A stretch of DNA of 64,000 nucleotides, taken from Bacillota bacterium (GTDB lineage Bacteria; Bacillota; Sulfobacillia; Sulfobacillales; Sulfobacillaceae). The stretch's first letter is position 1. The number at the start of each line of letters is the position of its first letter. Made by a program: the position numbers and the translations under genes. The notes beneath the pieces are model-generated. The model saw only the letters and a program-made list of their open reading frames with translations, did not search any database and was not told the origin of the DNA. The DNA is taken from the NCBI GenBank assembly GCA_021784595.1, contig JAJYHT010000072.1:38829-102828 (forward strand), given 5' to 3'. Below, piece by piece: positions 36,985 through 48,154 of this stretch.

Positions 36985-37611
36985 ATGCCGACAGTGAACG
37001 TTTACGACCTGCAGGGCCAAGTGGTAGGTGAAATGGAACTGTCTGAACGGGTGTTTGCTGCGCCGGTAAACCTTTCGTTGCTCCATCAAGCAGTTGTCGC
37101 TTACGAAGCCAATCAACGGACCGGCCGCGCCGATACCAAAACGCGTGGCGAAGTGCGTGGCGGCGGGCGCAAGCCGTGGCGGCAAAAAGGAACCGGGCGA
37201 GCGCGGGCTGGCACGACTCGGGCGCCGCATTGGCGCCACGGAGGCGTAGTCTTTGGGCCGCATCCACGGGACTTCTCCCTGAATTTTCCGCGCAAGATGC
37301 GCCAGGCTGCCTTACGCCAGGCATTGAGCGCAAAGCTGGCGGACAGCGAGTTTTTGGTGGTCAATAGTCTCGCGCTGCCAGAGATTAAGACCAGACAGGT
37401 CGTGGAGTTGGTGCATAAGCTCGACTTGGGGACGAACGTACTGTTTGTCACCGCGGAGCCGGAAGCTACCCTTAAATTATCGACGCGCAACTTCCAGGAC
37501 ATTAAAACAACGACAGCGCAAAGCTTGAGTGTCTACAATCTCTTGAAGTACCACCGTATTGTATTTGATCAAGATGCGGTAAAAGCCGTGGAAGAGGTGT
37601 TTGGCCGATGA
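36985..37611 (+). CDS. rplD: Ribosomal protein L4
   Basis: 208 residues. The conserved extended loop [20 protein letters not shown], which lines the exit tunnel (macrolide-relevant), is intact. Follows L3 directly; the stop overlaps the rplW start. Confidence 0.98.
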   Translation: MPTVNVYDLQGQVVGEMELSERVFAAPVNLSLLHQAVVAYEANQRTGRADTKTRGEVRGGGRKPWRQKGTGRARAGTTRAPHWRHGGVVFGPHPRDFSLNFPRKMRQAALRQALSAKLADSEFLVVNSLALPEIKTRQVVELVHKLDLGTNVLFVTAEPEATLKLSTRNFQDIKTTTAQSLSVYNLLKYHRIVFDQDAVKAVEEVFGR

Positions 37612-37895
37612 AAACCGCGTATGACATCATTCTGCGCCCAATCATTACAGAAGCCAGTACCGACGCGATGGCGCTCAACAAGTACACTTTTGAGGTAGCG
37701 CGCAAGGCCAATAAGATTGAAATTCGCGAGGCGGTCGAAGAGATTTTCAAAGTACGGGTGGTTAAGGTCAATACTCTTTGGCGGCGCGGAAAAGAAAAGC
37801 GCCGGGGCCAGTCGTCGGGCTATACTCCAGATCGCAAAAAAGCTATAGTCACGCTTGCTCCTGGTGAAACTATCGAACTCTTTGACGGAGTCTAA
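37608..37895 (+). CDS. rplW: Ribosomal protein L23
   Basis: 95 residues. [15 protein letters not shown] and [19 protein letters not shown]. Tunnel-exit docking site for trigger factor and SRP. Starts within the rplD stop (ATGA). Confidence 0.97.
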   Translation: MKTAYDIILRPIITEASTDAMALNKYTFEVARKANKIEIREAVEEIFKVRVVKVNTLWRRGKEKRRGQSSGYTPDRKKAIVTLAPGETIELFDGV

Positions 37896-37915
37896 GGAAG
37901 GAGGAGGAAAATTCA

Positions 37916-38743
37916 GTGCCAGTTCGAAAACTAAAACCGACCTCCCCCGGGGTCCGGCAAATGACGATTTCGACGTTTGAAGAAATCACCAAAACCGAAC
38001 CAGAAAAATCGTTAACCGAGGGCCGTCACCGTAAAGCCGGTAGGAACATGTACGGACGGATTACGGTGCGGCATCGTGGCGGAGGAACCAAACGACTTTA
38101 TCGGATTATCGATTTCCGCCGGACCAAAGAAGGCATTCCGGCGAGAGTGATGGCTATTGAGTACGACCCGTTTCGCACTAGTCGCATTGCGTTGCTTCAG
38201 TATGAGGACGGGGAAAAAGCATATATCATCGCTCCCTTGGGGTTGAAGCCCGGAGATTCGGTAATGGCGGGACCAAGCGCCGATATTAAGCCAGGTAACG
38301 CGCTTATGCTGCAGGATATTCCGGTCGGAACTGTGGTGCATAACATTGAGCTGAAGCCCGGCCGTGGCGCTCAGCTAGCTCGGTCAGCCGGCACCTCGGC
38401 CCAGCTGATGGCTAAAGAAGGCAAATATGCCTTGTTGCGTCTGCCATCAGGAGAATTGCGCCGGGTCCCGGTCCAAGGTAAAGCGACCGTGGGGCAGGTA
38501 GGCAATGTGGAGCACGAAAACATCACAATTGGCAAAGCGGGGCGAAATCGGTGGCTTGGCAAGCGGCCGACCGTCAGAGGCGTCGTGATGAACCCGGTTG
38601 ACCACCCGCATGGTGGTGGTGAGGGGAAGTCGCCCATAGGCCGCAAGCATCCGGTAACGCCATGGGGGAAACCGGCCTTGGGTAAGAAGACCAGGAAGAA
38701 GCACAAGGCTTCGAACCGTTTGATAGTTCGGCGTCGAAAGTAA
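37916..38743 (+). CDS. rplB: Ribosomal protein L2
   Basis: 275 residues, GTG start. [20 protein letters not shown] and the C-terminal [20 protein letters not shown] with the conserved His near the peptidyl-transferase centre. Confidence 0.98.
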   Translation: MPVRKLKPTSPGVRQMTISTFEEITKTEPEKSLTEGRHRKAGRNMYGRITVRHRGGGTKRLYRIIDFRRTKEGIPARVMAIEYDPFRTSRIALLQYEDGEKAYIIAPLGLKPGDSVMAGPSADIKPGNALMLQDIPVGTVVHNIELKPGRGAQLARSAGTSAQLMAKEGKYALLRLPSGELRRVPVQGKATVGQVGNVEHENITIGKAGRNRWLGKRPTVRGVVMNPVDHPHGGGEGKSPIGRKHPVTPWGKPALGKKTRKKHKASNRLIVRRRK

Positions 38744-38755
38744 GGGAGGGATAAC

Positions 38756-39040
38756 ATGAGTCGGTCAATTAAAAAGGGACCTTACGTGGATCCCAACCTG
38801 ATTAAAAAGGTAGAAACTCAGAACACCAAAGGTGAAAAACGCGTAATCAAAACTTGGGCTCGGGCTTCTACCATCATACCGGACATGGTGGGTCACACAT
38901 TTGCCATTCATGACGGTCGGCGACATGTACCTGTTTATGTAACGGAAGAAATGGTCGGTCACAAGCTCGGCGAGTTCGCACCGACCCGCACATTCAAAGG
39001 CCACGGGGACAAGACCGAACGGTCTACCGGTCTTAAATAA
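38756..39040 (+). CDS. rpsS: Ribosomal protein S19
   Basis: 94 residues. [20 protein letters not shown] and [17 protein letters not shown]. 30S head protein contacting S13. Confidence 0.98.
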   Translation: MSRSIKKGPYVDPNLIKKVETQNTKGEKRVIKTWARASTIIPDMVGHTFAIHDGRRHVPVYVTEEMVGHKLGEFAPTRTFKGHGDKTERSTGLK

Positions 39041-39058
39041 GGGGGGGCAATCGTAACC

Positions 39059-39424
39059 ATGGAAATTGTGACAGAAGAAACGTCTGAAGCTCGGGCGCAC
39101 GTCCGCCAGGTTCGCATCGCTCCTCAAAAAGTGCGAGTCGTGGTAGACCTGGTCCGAGGCAAGAATCTGCGGGACGCGCTGGCGATCCTCAATCACACCC
39201 CCAAGCGGGCGTCGAGCGTGATCAGCAAGTTGCTTAAGAGCGCGGCAGCCAATGCGGAGCATAACCACGATATGGACGGTCAGGACCTTTATGTGCACGC
39301 CATTTGGGTCGATGGAGGACCTACTTTGAAACGAATTCATCCTCGCAGTCGAGGCCAAGCGTTTCCCATACTGAAACGGTCAAGCCATATCTCAGTCGTG
39401 TTGCGACCGCGGCATCGCGGATAA
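39059..39424 (+). CDS. rplV: Ribosomal protein L22
   Basis: 121 residues. [20 protein letters not shown] and the hairpin tip region [20 protein letters not shown]. Lines the exit tunnel. A short N-terminal extension ([12 protein letters not shown]) precedes the core. Confidence 0.97.
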   Translation: MEIVTEETSEARAHVRQVRIAPQKVRVVVDLVRGKNLRDALAILNHTPKRASSVISKLLKSAAANAEHNHDMDGQDLYVHAIWVDGGPTLKRIHPRSRGQAFPILKRSSHISVVLRPRHRG

Positions 39425-39435
39425 AGGGGGGCATT

Positions 39436-40116
39436 ATGGGTCAAAAGATACATCCCAAAGGACTTCGTTTAGGTATCGTCAAAGATTGGGACTCGCGATG
39501 GTACGGAACGCGCAAGACGACGCCTGAACTGATAGGCGAGGACTTTAATATTCGCAAGTTCGTTAAGAAGCGCCATTATGGGGCGGGAATTGCGCGGATA
39601 GAAATTGAGCGCGGGGCCTCTAGCAAGTTGAAGGTGTCCGTGCATACGGGCAAGCCCGGTATGGTGATTGGCAAGGGTGGCGTAGGGGTCGATGCCTTGC
39701 GCAAGGATCTCGAACAATTGACGCATAAACAAGTCAATCTCAACATTTTGGAAGTGAAAAGCCCCGAATCCGATGGGCAGCTGGTAGCGGAGTCGATCGC
39801 GTCGCAGCTCGAAAAGCGCATCGCATTTAAACGGGCCATGAAACAAGCCGTGATGCGGGCCATGCGCCAGGGAGCCAAGGGCATTAAGGTGATGGTAAGC
39901 GGACGGCTCGGCGGGGCGGAAATTGCTCGGCGCGAATGGACATGGGAAGGGTCGATTCCCTTGCACACATTGCGGGCGGACATTGATTACGGATTCGCCG
40001 AAGCCCACACCACTTATGGCGTCATCGGGGTCAAGGTGTGGATTTACAAGGGTCAAATATTGCCCGGACCTAAACGGCGACCCGGTGCGGTGGCGGGCAC
40101 TGAAGGAGGGCACTAG
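39436..40116 (+). CDS. rpsC: Ribosomal protein S3
   Basis: 226 residues. Start at ATG 39436 ([20 protein letters not shown]), after AAGGGGGG; the frame's earlier ATG lies inside rplV. KH motif [18 protein letters not shown]. mRNA entry-site helicase component. Confidence 0.97.
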   Translation: MGQKIHPKGLRLGIVKDWDSRWYGTRKTTPELIGEDFNIRKFVKKRHYGAGIARIEIERGASSKLKVSVHTGKPGMVIGKGGVGVDALRKDLEQLTHKQVNLNILEVKSPESDGQLVAESIASQLEKRIAFKRAMKQAVMRAMRQGAKGIKVMVSGRLGGAEIARREWTWEGSIPLHTLRADIDYGFAEAHTTYGVIGVKVWIYKGQILPGPKRRPGAVAGTEGGH

Positions 40117-40119
40117 GCC

Positions 40120-40554
40120 ATGATGCAACCCAAACGGACCAAATACCGCAAGATGCACCGCGGTCGGATGAAAGGCACCGCGCATCGAGGCAATAAGGTG
40201 ACTTTTGGCGAGTACGGTCTTCAAGCCTTGGAGCCGGCCTGGATAACCGACCGTCAAATCGAAGCGGCGCGTGTGGCGCTCACCCGCTACATTCGACGCG
40301 GAGGCAAAGTCTGGATTACTATTTTCCCGGACAAACCGGTGACCAAGAAGCCTGCCGAAACGCGTATGGGAAGTGGAAAGGGCAATGTAGAATTTTGGGT
40401 CGCCGTGGTTAAACCGCAGCGGATCATGTTCGAACTGTCAGGAGTTCCAGAAGAAGTCGCGAAAGAGGCAATGCGTCGCGCGGCTCACAAACTGCCGATT
40501 CATACCCGTTTTGTGCGACGTGAAGAGTCAGGAGAGAATGCGCATGAAGCCTAA
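40120..40554 (+). CDS. rplP: Ribosomal protein L16
   Basis: 144 residues. [19 protein letters not shown] and [20 protein letters not shown]. 50S A-site region. Two adjacent ATGs (40120 and 40123) are possible. The 3' end overlaps the rpmC start. Confidence 0.97.
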   Translation: MMQPKRTKYRKMHRGRMKGTAHRGNKVTFGEYGLQALEPAWITDRQIEAARVALTRYIRRGGKVWITIFPDKPVTKKPAETRMGSGKGNVEFWVAVVKPQRIMFELSGVPEEVAKEAMRRAAHKLPIHTRFVRREESGENAHEA

Positions 40555-40747
40555 TCAAGTACGGGATTTATCCCAGGACGAATTGGTAGACCGGTTAAAG
40601 GGTCTAAAACAGGAATTGTTCCGTCTACGGTTCCAGCACGCCACTTCCCAACTGGAAAGTCCGATGCGGATTCGCCAAGTGAAAAAGGACATTGCGCGAG
40701 TTCATACGATTATGACGGAACGTGCGCGCGGTGATGACGCGAAGTAG
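40544..40747 (+). CDS. rpmC: Ribosomal protein L29
   Basis: 67 residues, [20 protein letters not shown] with [23 protein letters not shown] inside the end of rplP and ATG 40544 fix the start. Confidence 0.95.
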   Translation: MKPNQVRDLSQDELVDRLKGLKQELFRLRFQHATSQLESPMRIRQVKKDIARVHTIMTERARGDDAK

Positions 40748-40759
40748 GGAGGGTAGGTC

Positions 40760-41023
40760 ATGGTAGAACAGCAGTCAAAACGCAAGGTCCGCGAGGGCAC
40801 AGTGGTGAGCGATAAAATGAACAAAACCGTGGTGGTGGCCGTCGAGTCGCTTGTGCCGCATCCGGTGTATGGTCGAACCATTCGTCGCACCAAGCGGTTC
40901 AAAGCGCACGACGAAGGGAATCTGTGTCATACAGGGGACAGAGTGCGGATTGAAGAAACGCGGCCTTTGTCCAAGGAAAAACGGTGGCGTGTGGTACAAA
41001 TCTTAAGTCGGGCTGATCAATAG
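40760..41023 (+). CDS. rpsQ: Ribosomal protein S17
   Basis: 87 residues. [20 protein letters not shown] and [20 protein letters not shown]. Primary 16S rRNA binder of the OB fold. Confidence 0.97.
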   Translation: MVEQQSKRKVREGTVVSDKMNKTVVVAVESLVPHPVYGRTIRRTKRFKAHDEGNLCHTGDRVRIEETRPLSKEKRWRVVQILSRADQ

Positions 41024-41057
41024 CTAGACACCACGGTCGCGAGAAAGAGGGAGAGTT

Positions 41058-41429
41058 ATGATTCAACCGCAGACACGGCTAGCGGTCGCCGACAATACGG
41101 GCGCCAAAGAAATCATGTGCATTCGGGTGTTGGGCGGCTCCTTCCGGCGCTACGGCAACATCGGTGACGTTATTGTCGCTTCGGTGAAGTCCGCTGCCCC
41201 AGGAGGCATGGTCAAAAAGGGTGACGTGGTCAAAGCCGTTATCGTGCGCACCAAAACCGGTAAAAGACGGTCCGACGGTTCCTACATTAAGTTCGATGAA
41301 AATGCTGCGGTTTTGCTGCGTGGCGACGAGCACGAGCCCCGAGGCACCCGCATCTTTGGTCCGGTGGCGCGTGAGTTGCGTGAGCGAGAGTTTATGAAGA
41401 TTATTTCGCTAGCCCCCGAAGTGCTGTAG
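41058..41429 (+). CDS. rplN: Ribosomal protein L14
   Basis: 123 residues. [20 protein letters not shown] and [15 protein letters not shown]. Inter-subunit bridge protein. Confidence 0.98.
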   Translation: MIQPQTRLAVADNTGAKEIMCIRVLGGSFRRYGNIGDVIVASVKSAAPGGMVKKGDVVKAVIVRTKTGKRRSDGSYIKFDENAAVLLRGDEHEPRGTRIFGPVARELREREFMKIISLAPEVL

Positions 41430-41479
41430 CAGCGTACAATGACGCCCAAGCGGAATTTTATCAGGAAGGAGGCGTGGCG

Positions 41480-41791
41480 GTGAACGTGCGAAAAGGGGAT
41501 CTGATCCGGGTGATTGCGGGCCGGGACAAGGGAAAAGAAGGCCGCATTGTCCGATCTATACCACGCGAAGAACGCGTGTTGGTTGAGAAAATCAACCTCG
41601 TCAAACGCCATCAGAAGCCCAACCAAGAGTACGCTCAAGGGGGCATTATCACAAAAGAGGCACCGATTCATGTGTCTAATGTGATGCTGGTGTGTCCCTC
41701 GTGCAAGAAGGCTACGCGAGTGGCGCACAAGTTTTTGGATAGCGGAAAAAAGGTCCGTGCCTGCAAAAAGTGCGGCGCGGCAATCGAGTAA
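41480..41791 (+). CDS. rplX: Ribosomal protein L24
   Basis: 103 residues. KOW motif RKGDLIRVIAGRDKGKEGRI and the C-terminal cysteine pairs CPSCKKATRV and CKKCGAAIE. GTG 41480 is eight bases from AAGGAGG; GTG 41474 is too close. Confidence 0.95.
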   Translation: MNVRKGDLIRVIAGRDKGKEGRIVRSIPREERVLVEKINLVKRHQKPNQEYAQGGIITKEAPIHVSNVMLVCPSCKKATRVAHKFLDSGKKVRACKKCGAAIE

Positions 41792-41815
41792 GACCGAGAA
41801 GAACAGGGGGGCACC

Positions 41816-42388
41816 ATGGCTATTGAGTCAGCGCTCAAGGAGCGGTACGAAACCGAAATTGTGCCTGCTTTGATGGAGCGATTTAAGTACAAGAACCCCA
41901 TGCAAGTACCCAAGATGATTAAGATTGTGGTGAACATGGGAGTCGGGGATGCAGTAGGCAACCCAAAATTGCTGGATGCGGCGGTCAGAGACCTAGCGGC
42001 CATCACGGGTCAAAAGCCACTGGTGACCCGTGCGAAAAAGTCCATCGCCTCATTCAAAGTGCGAGAGGGAATGCCGATCGGAGCAAAGGTCACGCTGCGT
42101 GGCCAACGGATGTACGATTTCCTTGAGAAGTTGTTTTATATGGCACTGCCGCGGGTGCGGGATTTTCGGGGTTTGTCCACCAAGGGGTTTGACGGACGGG
42201 GCGGCTATACGCTAGGCATTCGCGAGCAGATCATTTTTCCGGAAGTCGATTACGACAAGGTTGAGAAATTGCGTGGAATGGACATTACCTTAGTGACCAG
42301 CGCGAATACCGACGAAGAGGCCAAGGTGCTGTTCACCTTGCTCGGCATGCCGTTTACGCCGCAGAAAGAGGAGGTTCGTCGTGGCTAA
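41816..42388 (+). CDS. rplE: Ribosomal protein L5
   Basis: 190 residues. [40 protein letters not shown] and [12 protein letters not shown]. Binds 5S rRNA. Overlaps the rpsN start by eight bases. Confidence 0.98.
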   Translation: MAIESALKERYETEIVPALMERFKYKNPMQVPKMIKIVVNMGVGDAVGNPKLLDAAVRDLAAITGQKPLVTRAKKSIASFKVREGMPIGAKVTLRGQRMYDFLEKLFYMALPRVRDFRGLSTKGFDGRGGYTLGIREQIIFPEVDYDKVEKLRGMDITLVTSANTDEEAKVLFTLLGMPFTPQKEEVRRG

Positions 42389-42566
42389 AAAGTCTCTTAT
42401 CGCAAAAGCAAAACGGACGCCTAAATTTAAGGTGCGCAAGTACCACCGATGCCAACTCTGCGGAAGACCCCACGCTTACATTCGGGATTTCGGATTGTGC
42501 CGGTTATGCTTCCGTCAGCTCGCGCATCGGGGGGAAATTCCCGGCGTACGCAAGGCCAGCTGGTAA
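42381..42566 (+). CDS. rpsN: Ribosomal protein S14, zinc type (type Z)
   Basis: 61 residues with [20 protein letters not shown], the zinc knuckle of the short S14 form. Starts inside the rplE end. Confidence 0.97.
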   Translation: MAKKSLIAKAKRTPKFKVRKYHRCQLCGRPHAYIRDFGLCRLCFRQLAHRGEIPGVRKASW

Positions 42567-42581
42567 CGTGGGGAGAGGAGG

Positions 42582-42980
42582 ATGGCAGTGACAGATCCAA
42601 TTGCGGACATGTTAACCCGCATTCGCAACGCGAATACGGTGTACCGAGACTTTGTAGACATTCCGGTATCGAGAATGAAGCGCGCAATCGCGGGGATTCT
42701 CAAACAGGAAGGTTTCATTCGGGATTTTGAATTGGTGGAAGACGGCAAGCACGGGATGCTTCGACTGTACTTGAAGTACGGTCCCAACCGCGAGCGCGTA
42801 ATCAGCGGGTTGAAGCGCATCAGTCGTCCTGGCTTACGAGTGTATGCAGGCCACGATGAGTTGCCCCGGGTATTGGGGGGACTTGGCATCGCGGTGTTGT
42901 CGACCTCCAAAGGCATCATGACGGAAAAGCAAGCGCGTGAAGGGCGCATTGGCGGCGAAGTTTTGTGCTTCGTGTGGTAG
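42582..42980 (+). CDS. rpsH: Ribosomal protein S8
   Basis: 132 residues. [20 protein letters not shown] and the [20 protein letters not shown] tail. 16S rRNA central-domain binder; the usual spc-operon repressor in enteric bacteria. Confidence 0.98.
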   Translation: MAVTDPIADMLTRIRNANTVYRDFVDIPVSRMKRAIAGILKQEGFIRDFELVEDGKHGMLRLYLKYGPNRERVISGLKRISRPGLRVYAGHDELPRVLGGLGIAVLSTSKGIMTEKQAREGRIGGEVLCFVW

Positions 42981-43010
42981 TAAGAGCAGGGCAGATGGAG
43001 GAGGTAAACG

Positions 43011-43550
43011 ATGTCACGGATCGGGAAGATGCCCATCGCCATTCCCTCGGATGTTGAGGTGGTCGTGGATGGTCAAACTGTGCGGGTCAAGGGCCCCAAA
43101 GGCTCGCTGGAGCGCACCTTGAGGCCGAATGTGCGGGTGAACATTGAGCAAAGTCGGATCATTGTGGTTCCTGTGGACGAGAGTGGTGAAACGCGGGCAC
43201 AATGGGGTCTCTCCAGAACTTTGGTGGCGAACATGGTAGAGGGTGTATCCAAGGGCTTTCAGCGGCACTTGGAACTGGCTGGAGTTGGGTACCGGGCATC
43301 CAAGCAAGGCAGCAAGTTGGTGTTGACGGTAGGGTTTTCCCATCCGGTGGAGATTGAGCCACCGTTAGGCGTTGATTTTGAGGTGCCTAATCCGACCAAC
43401 GTGTTTGTCAACGGGTACGACAAGGAGACTGTCGGCGCAGTTGCCGCTAAAGTGCGCGGAGTGCGTCCGCCTGAGCCCTATAAGGGCAAGGGCATCCACT
43501 ATAAAGGTGAGAGGATTATCCGCAAGGTCGGAAAGACCGGAAAGAAGTGA
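43011..43550 (+). CDS. rplF: Ribosomal protein L6
   Basis: 179 residues. Two repeated L6 domains; the C-terminal signature [20 protein letters not shown] is intact. Confidence 0.98.
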   Translation: MSRIGKMPIAIPSDVEVVVDGQTVRVKGPKGSLERTLRPNVRVNIEQSRIIVVPVDESGETRAQWGLSRTLVANMVEGVSKGFQRHLELAGVGYRASKQGSKLVLTVGFSHPVEIEPPLGVDFEVPNPTNVFVNGYDKETVGAVAAKVRGVRPPEPYKGKGIHYKGERIIRKVGKTGKK

Positions 43551-43560
43551 GGGATAAGAC

Positions 43561-43926
43561 GTGTACAACCGATTTGACAGGAACGCGGCTCGTAAACACC
43601 GTCATTTAAGGATTCGGAAGAAGGTTCACGGTACGCCTGAGAGGCCGCGCCTTAATGTCTATCGATCAAATTTGAACATTTACGCTCAGATTATTGACGA
43701 TAGCACCGGACGTACCCTTGCGGCGGCATCGACCCTAGAAGCCGTCTTGAAATCAGAACCGGGACGTTTGACGGTGGCCAAGGCCCGCTTGGTCGGCAAG
43801 CTAGTAGCCGAACGCGCACGCGCGAAGGGCGTAACCAAAGTTGTTTTTGACCGTGGCGGGTATCGCTACCACGGGCGGGTTCAAGCATTAGCGGATGGCG
43901 CTCGTGAAGCGGGATTGGAATTTTAG
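43561..43926 (+). CDS. rplR: Ribosomal protein L18
   Basis: 121 residues, GTG start. [20 protein letters not shown] and [20 protein letters not shown]. 5S rRNA-binding. Confidence 0.97.
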   Translation: MYNRFDRNAARKHRHLRIRKKVHGTPERPRLNVYRSNLNIYAQIIDDSTGRTLAAASTLEAVLKSEPGRLTVAKARLVGKLVAERARAKGVTKVVFDRGGYRYHGRVQALADGAREAGLEF

Positions 43927-43940
43927 TCGGGAGGGACGAC

Positions 43941-44474
43941 ATGGCACGGCCACAATCACAAGGGCAAGATGGAAAGCCAGGTAGTGAATTCAAGGAGAAA
44001 GTGGTTGCGATAAACCGGGTCGCAAAAGTTGTCAAAGGCGGTCGCCGTTTCAGTTTCAGCGCCTTGGTGGTAGTAGGTGACGAAGGCGGGCGCGTCGGGG
44101 TCGGCTTAGGCAAGGCGGCGGAAATTCCCGAAGCGATTCGCAAAGGCATCGAGGATGCAAAAAAACACATGGTGGTCGTGCCACGGTTGGGGACGACCAT
44201 ACCTCATCAAGTAATCGGCGAGTTTGGGGCCGGACGCGTGTTGATAAAGCCAGCGGCTCCTGGTACCGGAGTAATTGCAGGGGGTCCGGTGCGCGCGGTG
44301 TTGGAAGCGGCAGGGATCAAGGATGTACTGACCAAGTCACTGGGAACTGCCAATCCAAACAACGTGGTAGCAGCGACGATGGATGGTCTGTCCCAGTTGA
44401 AGAGCGCAGATCACATGGCGCGGATTCGGGGCTTAACGGTCCGCCAGGTATTGAGAGGAGCGCATCATGGCTAA
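43941..44474 (+). CDS. rpsE: Ribosomal protein S5
   Basis: 177 residues. [20 protein letters not shown] and [20 protein letters not shown]. Decoding-fidelity protein. The stop overlaps rpmD. Confidence 0.98.
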   Translation: MARPQSQGQDGKPGSEFKEKVVAINRVAKVVKGGRRFSFSALVVVGDEGGRVGVGLGKAAEIPEAIRKGIEDAKKHMVVVPRLGTTIPHQVIGEFGAGRVLIKPAAPGTGVIAGGPVRAVLEAAGIKDVLTKSLGTANPNNVVAATMDGLSQLKSADHMARIRGLTVRQVLRGAHHG

Positions 44475-44664
44475 ACTCAAAATCACTTTGGTTCGAAGTT
44501 CCATTGGATACGCCCACGATCAAAAAGACACGGTAAAACGATTGGGTCTGACCAAAATGTGGCGGACCGTAGAGCACGAAGACAATCCATCGATTCGGGG
44601 CATGTTGCATAAAGTTAGGCATTTGGTACGGGTAGAGGAGTCTTCGGAAGGAGGAGCCAACTGA
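44467..44664 (+). CDS. rpmD: Ribosomal protein L30
   Basis: 65 residues. [20 protein letters not shown] and a [14 protein letters not shown] end. Start inside the rpsE stop; the final base is shared with the rplO start. Confidence 0.96.
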   Translation: MAKLKITLVRSSIGYAHDQKDTVKRLGLTKMWRTVEHEDNPSIRGMLHKVRHLVRVEESSEGGAN

Positions 44665-45101
44665 TGAGGTTGCACGATGTAGCACCCAATCCTGGGGCTC
44701 GGCGAGCAAAGACCCGTCGGGGCCGGGGATTAGGATCCGGTCTTGGAAAGACTGCGGGTCGTGGTCATAAAGGCCAAAAGGCGCGCGCGGGCGGCTCGAT
44801 CCGCCCAGGCTTTGAGGGCGGACAGATGCCGTTGCAGCGGCGCTTACCCAAACGTGGGTTTGTCAACCCGTTTCGGGTAGAGTATGAGGTGGTCAACGTC
44901 GGCGCTCTTAGCATCTTTGAACCCGATACCGTCGTAACTATAGAGTTGTTGAAGAAGCATCGATTGGTGCGACGAAACATCCCTGTCAAGATTTTGGGAG
45001 AAGGAGAATTGGACCGCGCCCTAGTAGTGAAAGTCAACGCGTTTTCGAAATCTGCTAAAGAGAAGATTGAGGCGTTATCGGGACGCGCAGAGGTGATATA
45101 G
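44664..45101 (+). CDS. rplO: Ribosomal protein L15
   Basis: 145 residues. Gly/Arg-rich N-terminus (RRAKTRRGRGLGSGLGKTAG) and FEGGQMPLQRRLPKRGF. One base before secY. Confidence 0.97.
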   Translation: MRLHDVAPNPGARRAKTRRGRGLGSGLGKTAGRGHKGQKARAGGSIRPGFEGGQMPLQRRLPKRGFVNPFRVEYEVVNVGALSIFEPDTVVTIELLKKHRLVRRNIPVKILGEGELDRALVVKVNAFSKSAKEKIEALSGRAEVI

Positions 45102-45102
45102 C

Positions 45103-46398
45103 GTGGCGCAAAATGTGATGGACGCCTTTCGAGGGTCGGATCTCAATAAGCGCATTTTGTTCACGCTTTTGATGCTGGTAGTCTTTCGGATAGGAGCGCA
45201 TGTTCCTATCCCGGGCGTCCACGCATCAGTTATTCAGAGCCTGTTCAATAACGGCGCAACAATTTTCGCTCTCTTGAATTTGTTTTCGGGTGGAGCGACG
45301 GCGACGCTGTCCGTGTTTGCGCTGTCAATCATTCCGTACATTAATGCCTCGATCATCATGCAGTTGATGACGGTAGTTATTCCCTCAGTGGAGGAATGGT
45401 CCAAAGAGGGCGAGGAAGGCCAAAAGAAGATAACCAAGGTCACCCGTTGGTTGTCGGTTGGGCTGGGCGCGTTGCAGTCGCTTGGCATTGCCTACTATTT
45501 GTATAACTATTCCTCGGGTGGAAAGTTTGTGTACGTGCACCACGAGATCGGTTCATTGCTCATGACGGCGCTATTTTTACTCACCGGTTCGGTTATTTTG
45601 ATGTGGGTGGGTGAAGAAATCACCGACAAGGGGATTGGCAATGGGATTTCCCTGTTGGTGCTGTTCGGGATTATTTCTCGGTTGCCGTTTGGAGTGGAGA
45701 CGCTGTTCAAATACATTACGGCTGGCGTGCTGTCGTGGCCGAAGATGGTGATCTTCCTAATCATCGCGGTCATCATCATTGCAGCCGTGGTGTATGTGAG
45801 TGAAGGACAACGAAAAATTCCGGTGCAATACCCAAAACGGGTAGTCGGTCGTCGTATGTATCAAGGACAGTCAACCCACTTGCCGATTAGGGTAAACCAG
45901 GCGGGCGTGATTCCGGTCATCTTTGCGATTTCGCTTTTGATTCTGCCGTACACTTTAGCCCAGTTCTTTAAAGGGAGTTGGGTGACCTTTATGCAGCATT
46001 ATTTTGGGATTACTTCGCCCGCCTATATTATTTTGGAGTTTTTGCTCGTTGTGGTGTTTACGTTCTTTTACACCGATGTTGTGTTTAAGGTCAATGATGT
46101 GGCTGACAACCTGAAGAAGGGTGGGGGCTACATTCCTGGAATAAGGCCCGGCAAACCCACAGCCGAGTACTTGGCGCGCGTGAGTGGGCGGCTGACGATG
46201 GTCGGCGCGGTGTTTTTAGGAGTGGTGGCCGTTCTTCCAAGCTTTGTGACCATGGGGATGGGCGTCAACGGTCTGTACTTTGGAGGCACATCGCTGCTGA
46301 TTATCGTCGGTGTCAGCTTGGACGTCTTGAAACAAATACAAGCCCAAATGCTGATGCGCAACTACCAAGGCTTTATGAAGGGCGGCGGCCGGCCATGA
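45103..46398 (+). CDS. secY: Preprotein translocase subunit SecY
   Basis: 431 residues, GTG start, ten membrane helices. Plug and pore regions with VFRIGAHVPIPGVHASVIQ, GGATATLSVFALSIIPYINA and EITDKGIGNGISLL; the cytoplasmic loop GGGYIPGIRPGKPTAEYLAR binds ribosome and SecA. Core of the Sec channel with the SecE encoded at 19.5 kb. Overlaps adk by four bases. Confidence 0.98.
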   Translation: MAQNVMDAFRGSDLNKRILFTLLMLVVFRIGAHVPIPGVHASVIQSLFNNGATIFALLNLFSGGATATLSVFALSIIPYINASIIMQLMTVVIPSVEEWSKEGEEGQKKITKVTRWLSVGLGALQSLGIAYYLYNYSSGGKFVYVHHEIGSLLMTALFLLTGSVILMWVGEEITDKGIGNGISLLVLFGIISRLPFGVETLFKYITAGVLSWPKMVIFLIIAVIIIAAVVYVSEGQRKIPVQYPKRVVGRRMYQGQSTHLPIRVNQAGVIPVIFAISLLILPYTLAQFFKGSWVTFMQHYFGITSPAYIILEFLLVVVFTFFYTDVVFKVNDVADNLKKGGGYIPGIRPGKPTAEYLARVSGRLTMVGAVFLGVVAVLPSFVTMGMGVNGLYFGGTSLLIIVGVSLDVLKQIQAQMLMRNYQGFMKGGGRP

Positions 46399-47048
46399 GG
46401 ATCGTTCTGTTGGGCGCGCCCGGCGCCGGCAAGGGGACCCAGGCTGAAGCGCTGGCGGCATATTGGAAGATTGTCCATATTTCCACAGGGGACCTGTTCC
46501 GATATCACCGGGACCACGGCACTGCCTTGGGAATCATGGCTAACGAGTTCATGGCGCAAGGGCAGCTGGTGCCTGACGGGGTGACCCAAGCGATGGTCGA
46601 GGAGCGCATCGGACAGGCCGACGCGGGTAATGGCTTTGTTTTGGACGGCTTTCCCCGAACACTGCCGCAGGGCCAGGCCCTAGCAGCCATGCTGCAAGCT
46701 CGCCATGAAAAGTTGGACGCCGCTCTTTATATCGAAGTGCCAGAGTCGGTTCTCATGGATCGATTGGTGGGCCGAAGGATCTGCCCCGAATGCAAGGCTA
46801 ATTATCATGTGGCATTTCATCCTCCGCGAGTGGCGGGTGTGTGCGACCAGTGCGGGGCTGTCCTAGTGCAGCGGGACGACGATTTGCCGCAAACTGTACA
46901 AACGCGGTTGGCGGTTTATAAAGAGCAGACGGCGCCTTTAATAGCCTTTTATCAAGGGGTGGGATTGTTGCGCACCATCAATGGCAATCAATCGCCTTCT
47001 GAGGTCACATTAGCCGCAGTGGCCGCGCTAGGGGGAACCCATGATTGA
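46395..47048 (+). CDS. adk: Adenylate kinase (zinc-LID type)
   Basis: 217 residues. P-loop GAPGAGKGTQA, DGFPRTLPQG, and a LID domain with CPEC and CDQC, the four-cysteine zinc site of Gram-positive enzymes. Converts AMP and ATP to two ADP. ATGA overlap with secY. Confidence 0.97.
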   Translation: MRIVLLGAPGAGKGTQAEALAAYWKIVHISTGDLFRYHRDHGTALGIMANEFMAQGQLVPDGVTQAMVEERIGQADAGNGFVLDGFPRTLPQGQALAAMLQARHEKLDAALYIEVPESVLMDRLVGRRICPECKANYHVAFHPPRVAGVCDQCGAVLVQRDDDLPQTVQTRLAVYKEQTAPLIAFYQGVGLLRTINGNQSPSEVTLAAVAALGGTHD

Positions 47049-47796
47049 ATTGAAAAGTGCACGAGACCGTGAACGGATGCGCAAGGCGGGACGCGTTGTG
47101 GCCGAGGTTCTGCAAATATTGAAAAGTGCCACTGCAGTCGGGATGAGCACGCGGGACTTAGATATCATTGCGGACCGGGAAATTCGCGCGCGCAACGCGA
47201 TCCCCGTGTTCAAGGGATATCATGGCTATCCCGCAAGCGTTTGTATTTCGGTCAATCATGAAGTAGTCCACGGGATACCGGGAAATCGCAAATTGCGTCC
47301 GCATGATTTGATTAGTTTGGACTTGGGTGCTACCGTAGAAGGGTTTGTGGGGGACGCCGCTTTGTCCTTTTTTCTTGCACAGGCGCCTGATCACGAAGCG
47401 GAGAGGCTGTTGCAGGTCACCGAGGAATCCCTGTATAAAGGCATTGCGGCGGCAGTGCCGGGAGGGCATCTAGGGGACATTTCACATGCCGTGCAATCTC
47501 ATGTTGAGCAAAATGGGTTTTCAGTGGTCCGAGACTTTGTAGGCCACGGGATTGGACGTCAGATGCATGAAGATCCTCAGGTACCCAATTACGGGGCGCC
47601 TGGCCGCGGGGTGCTGCTGAAAAGCGGACTGGCGCTGGCCATAGAACCCATGGTCAATATGGGTCGATTCGAGGTAGATGTGTTGGACGATGGCTGGACC
47701 GTGGTGACACGGGACGGCAGTTTGTCAGCCCATTTTGAGCACACAATATTTTTGGATGAAAATGGTCCAGAAATTTTGACTGCACTTAACGCATAA
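47041..47796 (+). CDS. map: Methionine aminopeptidase, type I
   Basis: 251 residues. Metal ligands in SLDLGATVEGFVGDAAL (Asp pair), GHGIGRQMHEDPQV (His), AIEPMV (Glu) and SAHFEHTIF (Glu). Removes initiator Met. Overlaps adk by eight bases. Confidence 0.97.
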   Translation: MIELKSARDRERMRKAGRVVAEVLQILKSATAVGMSTRDLDIIADREIRARNAIPVFKGYHGYPASVCISVNHEVVHGIPGNRKLRPHDLISLDLGATVEGFVGDAALSFFLAQAPDHEAERLLQVTEESLYKGIAAAVPGGHLGDISHAVQSHVEQNGFSVVRDFVGHGIGRQMHEDPQVPNYGAPGRGVLLKSGLALAIEPMVNMGRFEVDVLDDGWTVVTRDGSLSAHFEHTIFLDENGPEILTALNA

Positions 47797-47899
47797 ATCC
47801 GTTAAAATAGATCGGATACCGTCGGCTTAGACTAAGGGATATTGGGAATTATAGGGTTTGGAGGATTTTTACAGCATCCTAGTGAAGGGAGGGGACTGG

Positions 47900-48118
47900 A
47901 TGGCCAAAGAAGACGCGATAGAAGTCGAGGGGACGGTGATTGAACCGTTGCCCAACGCTATGTTCAGGGTTGAATTGCCCAACGGACACAAAGTGTTGGC
48001 ACATGTTTCGGGCAAGATTCGGATGCACTTTATCAAAATTTTACCGGGAGACCGCGTGACGGTGCAGCTGTCGCCTTACGACCTCACGCGCGGCCGCATC
48101 ACCTATCGATATAAGTAA
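47900..48118 (+). CDS. infA: Translation initiation factor IF-1
   Basis: 72 residues, [20 protein letters not shown] then [31 protein letters not shown] before ATG 47900; the longer frame from 47858 is not family-like. Standard position between map and rpmJ. Confidence 0.97.
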   Translation: MAKEDAIEVEGTVIEPLPNAMFRVELPNGHKVLAHVSGKIRMHFIKILPGDRVTVQLSPYDLTRGRITYRYK

Positions 48119-48154
48119 GCTTGCCGGCAACATCTTTTTGAGGGGGGATTTGTG

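Noticed and set aside
47770..47820. Possible promoter between map and infA (TTGACT and TAAAAT)
   Set aside because: The spacer is about 21 bases, too long for a convincing sigma-A site.
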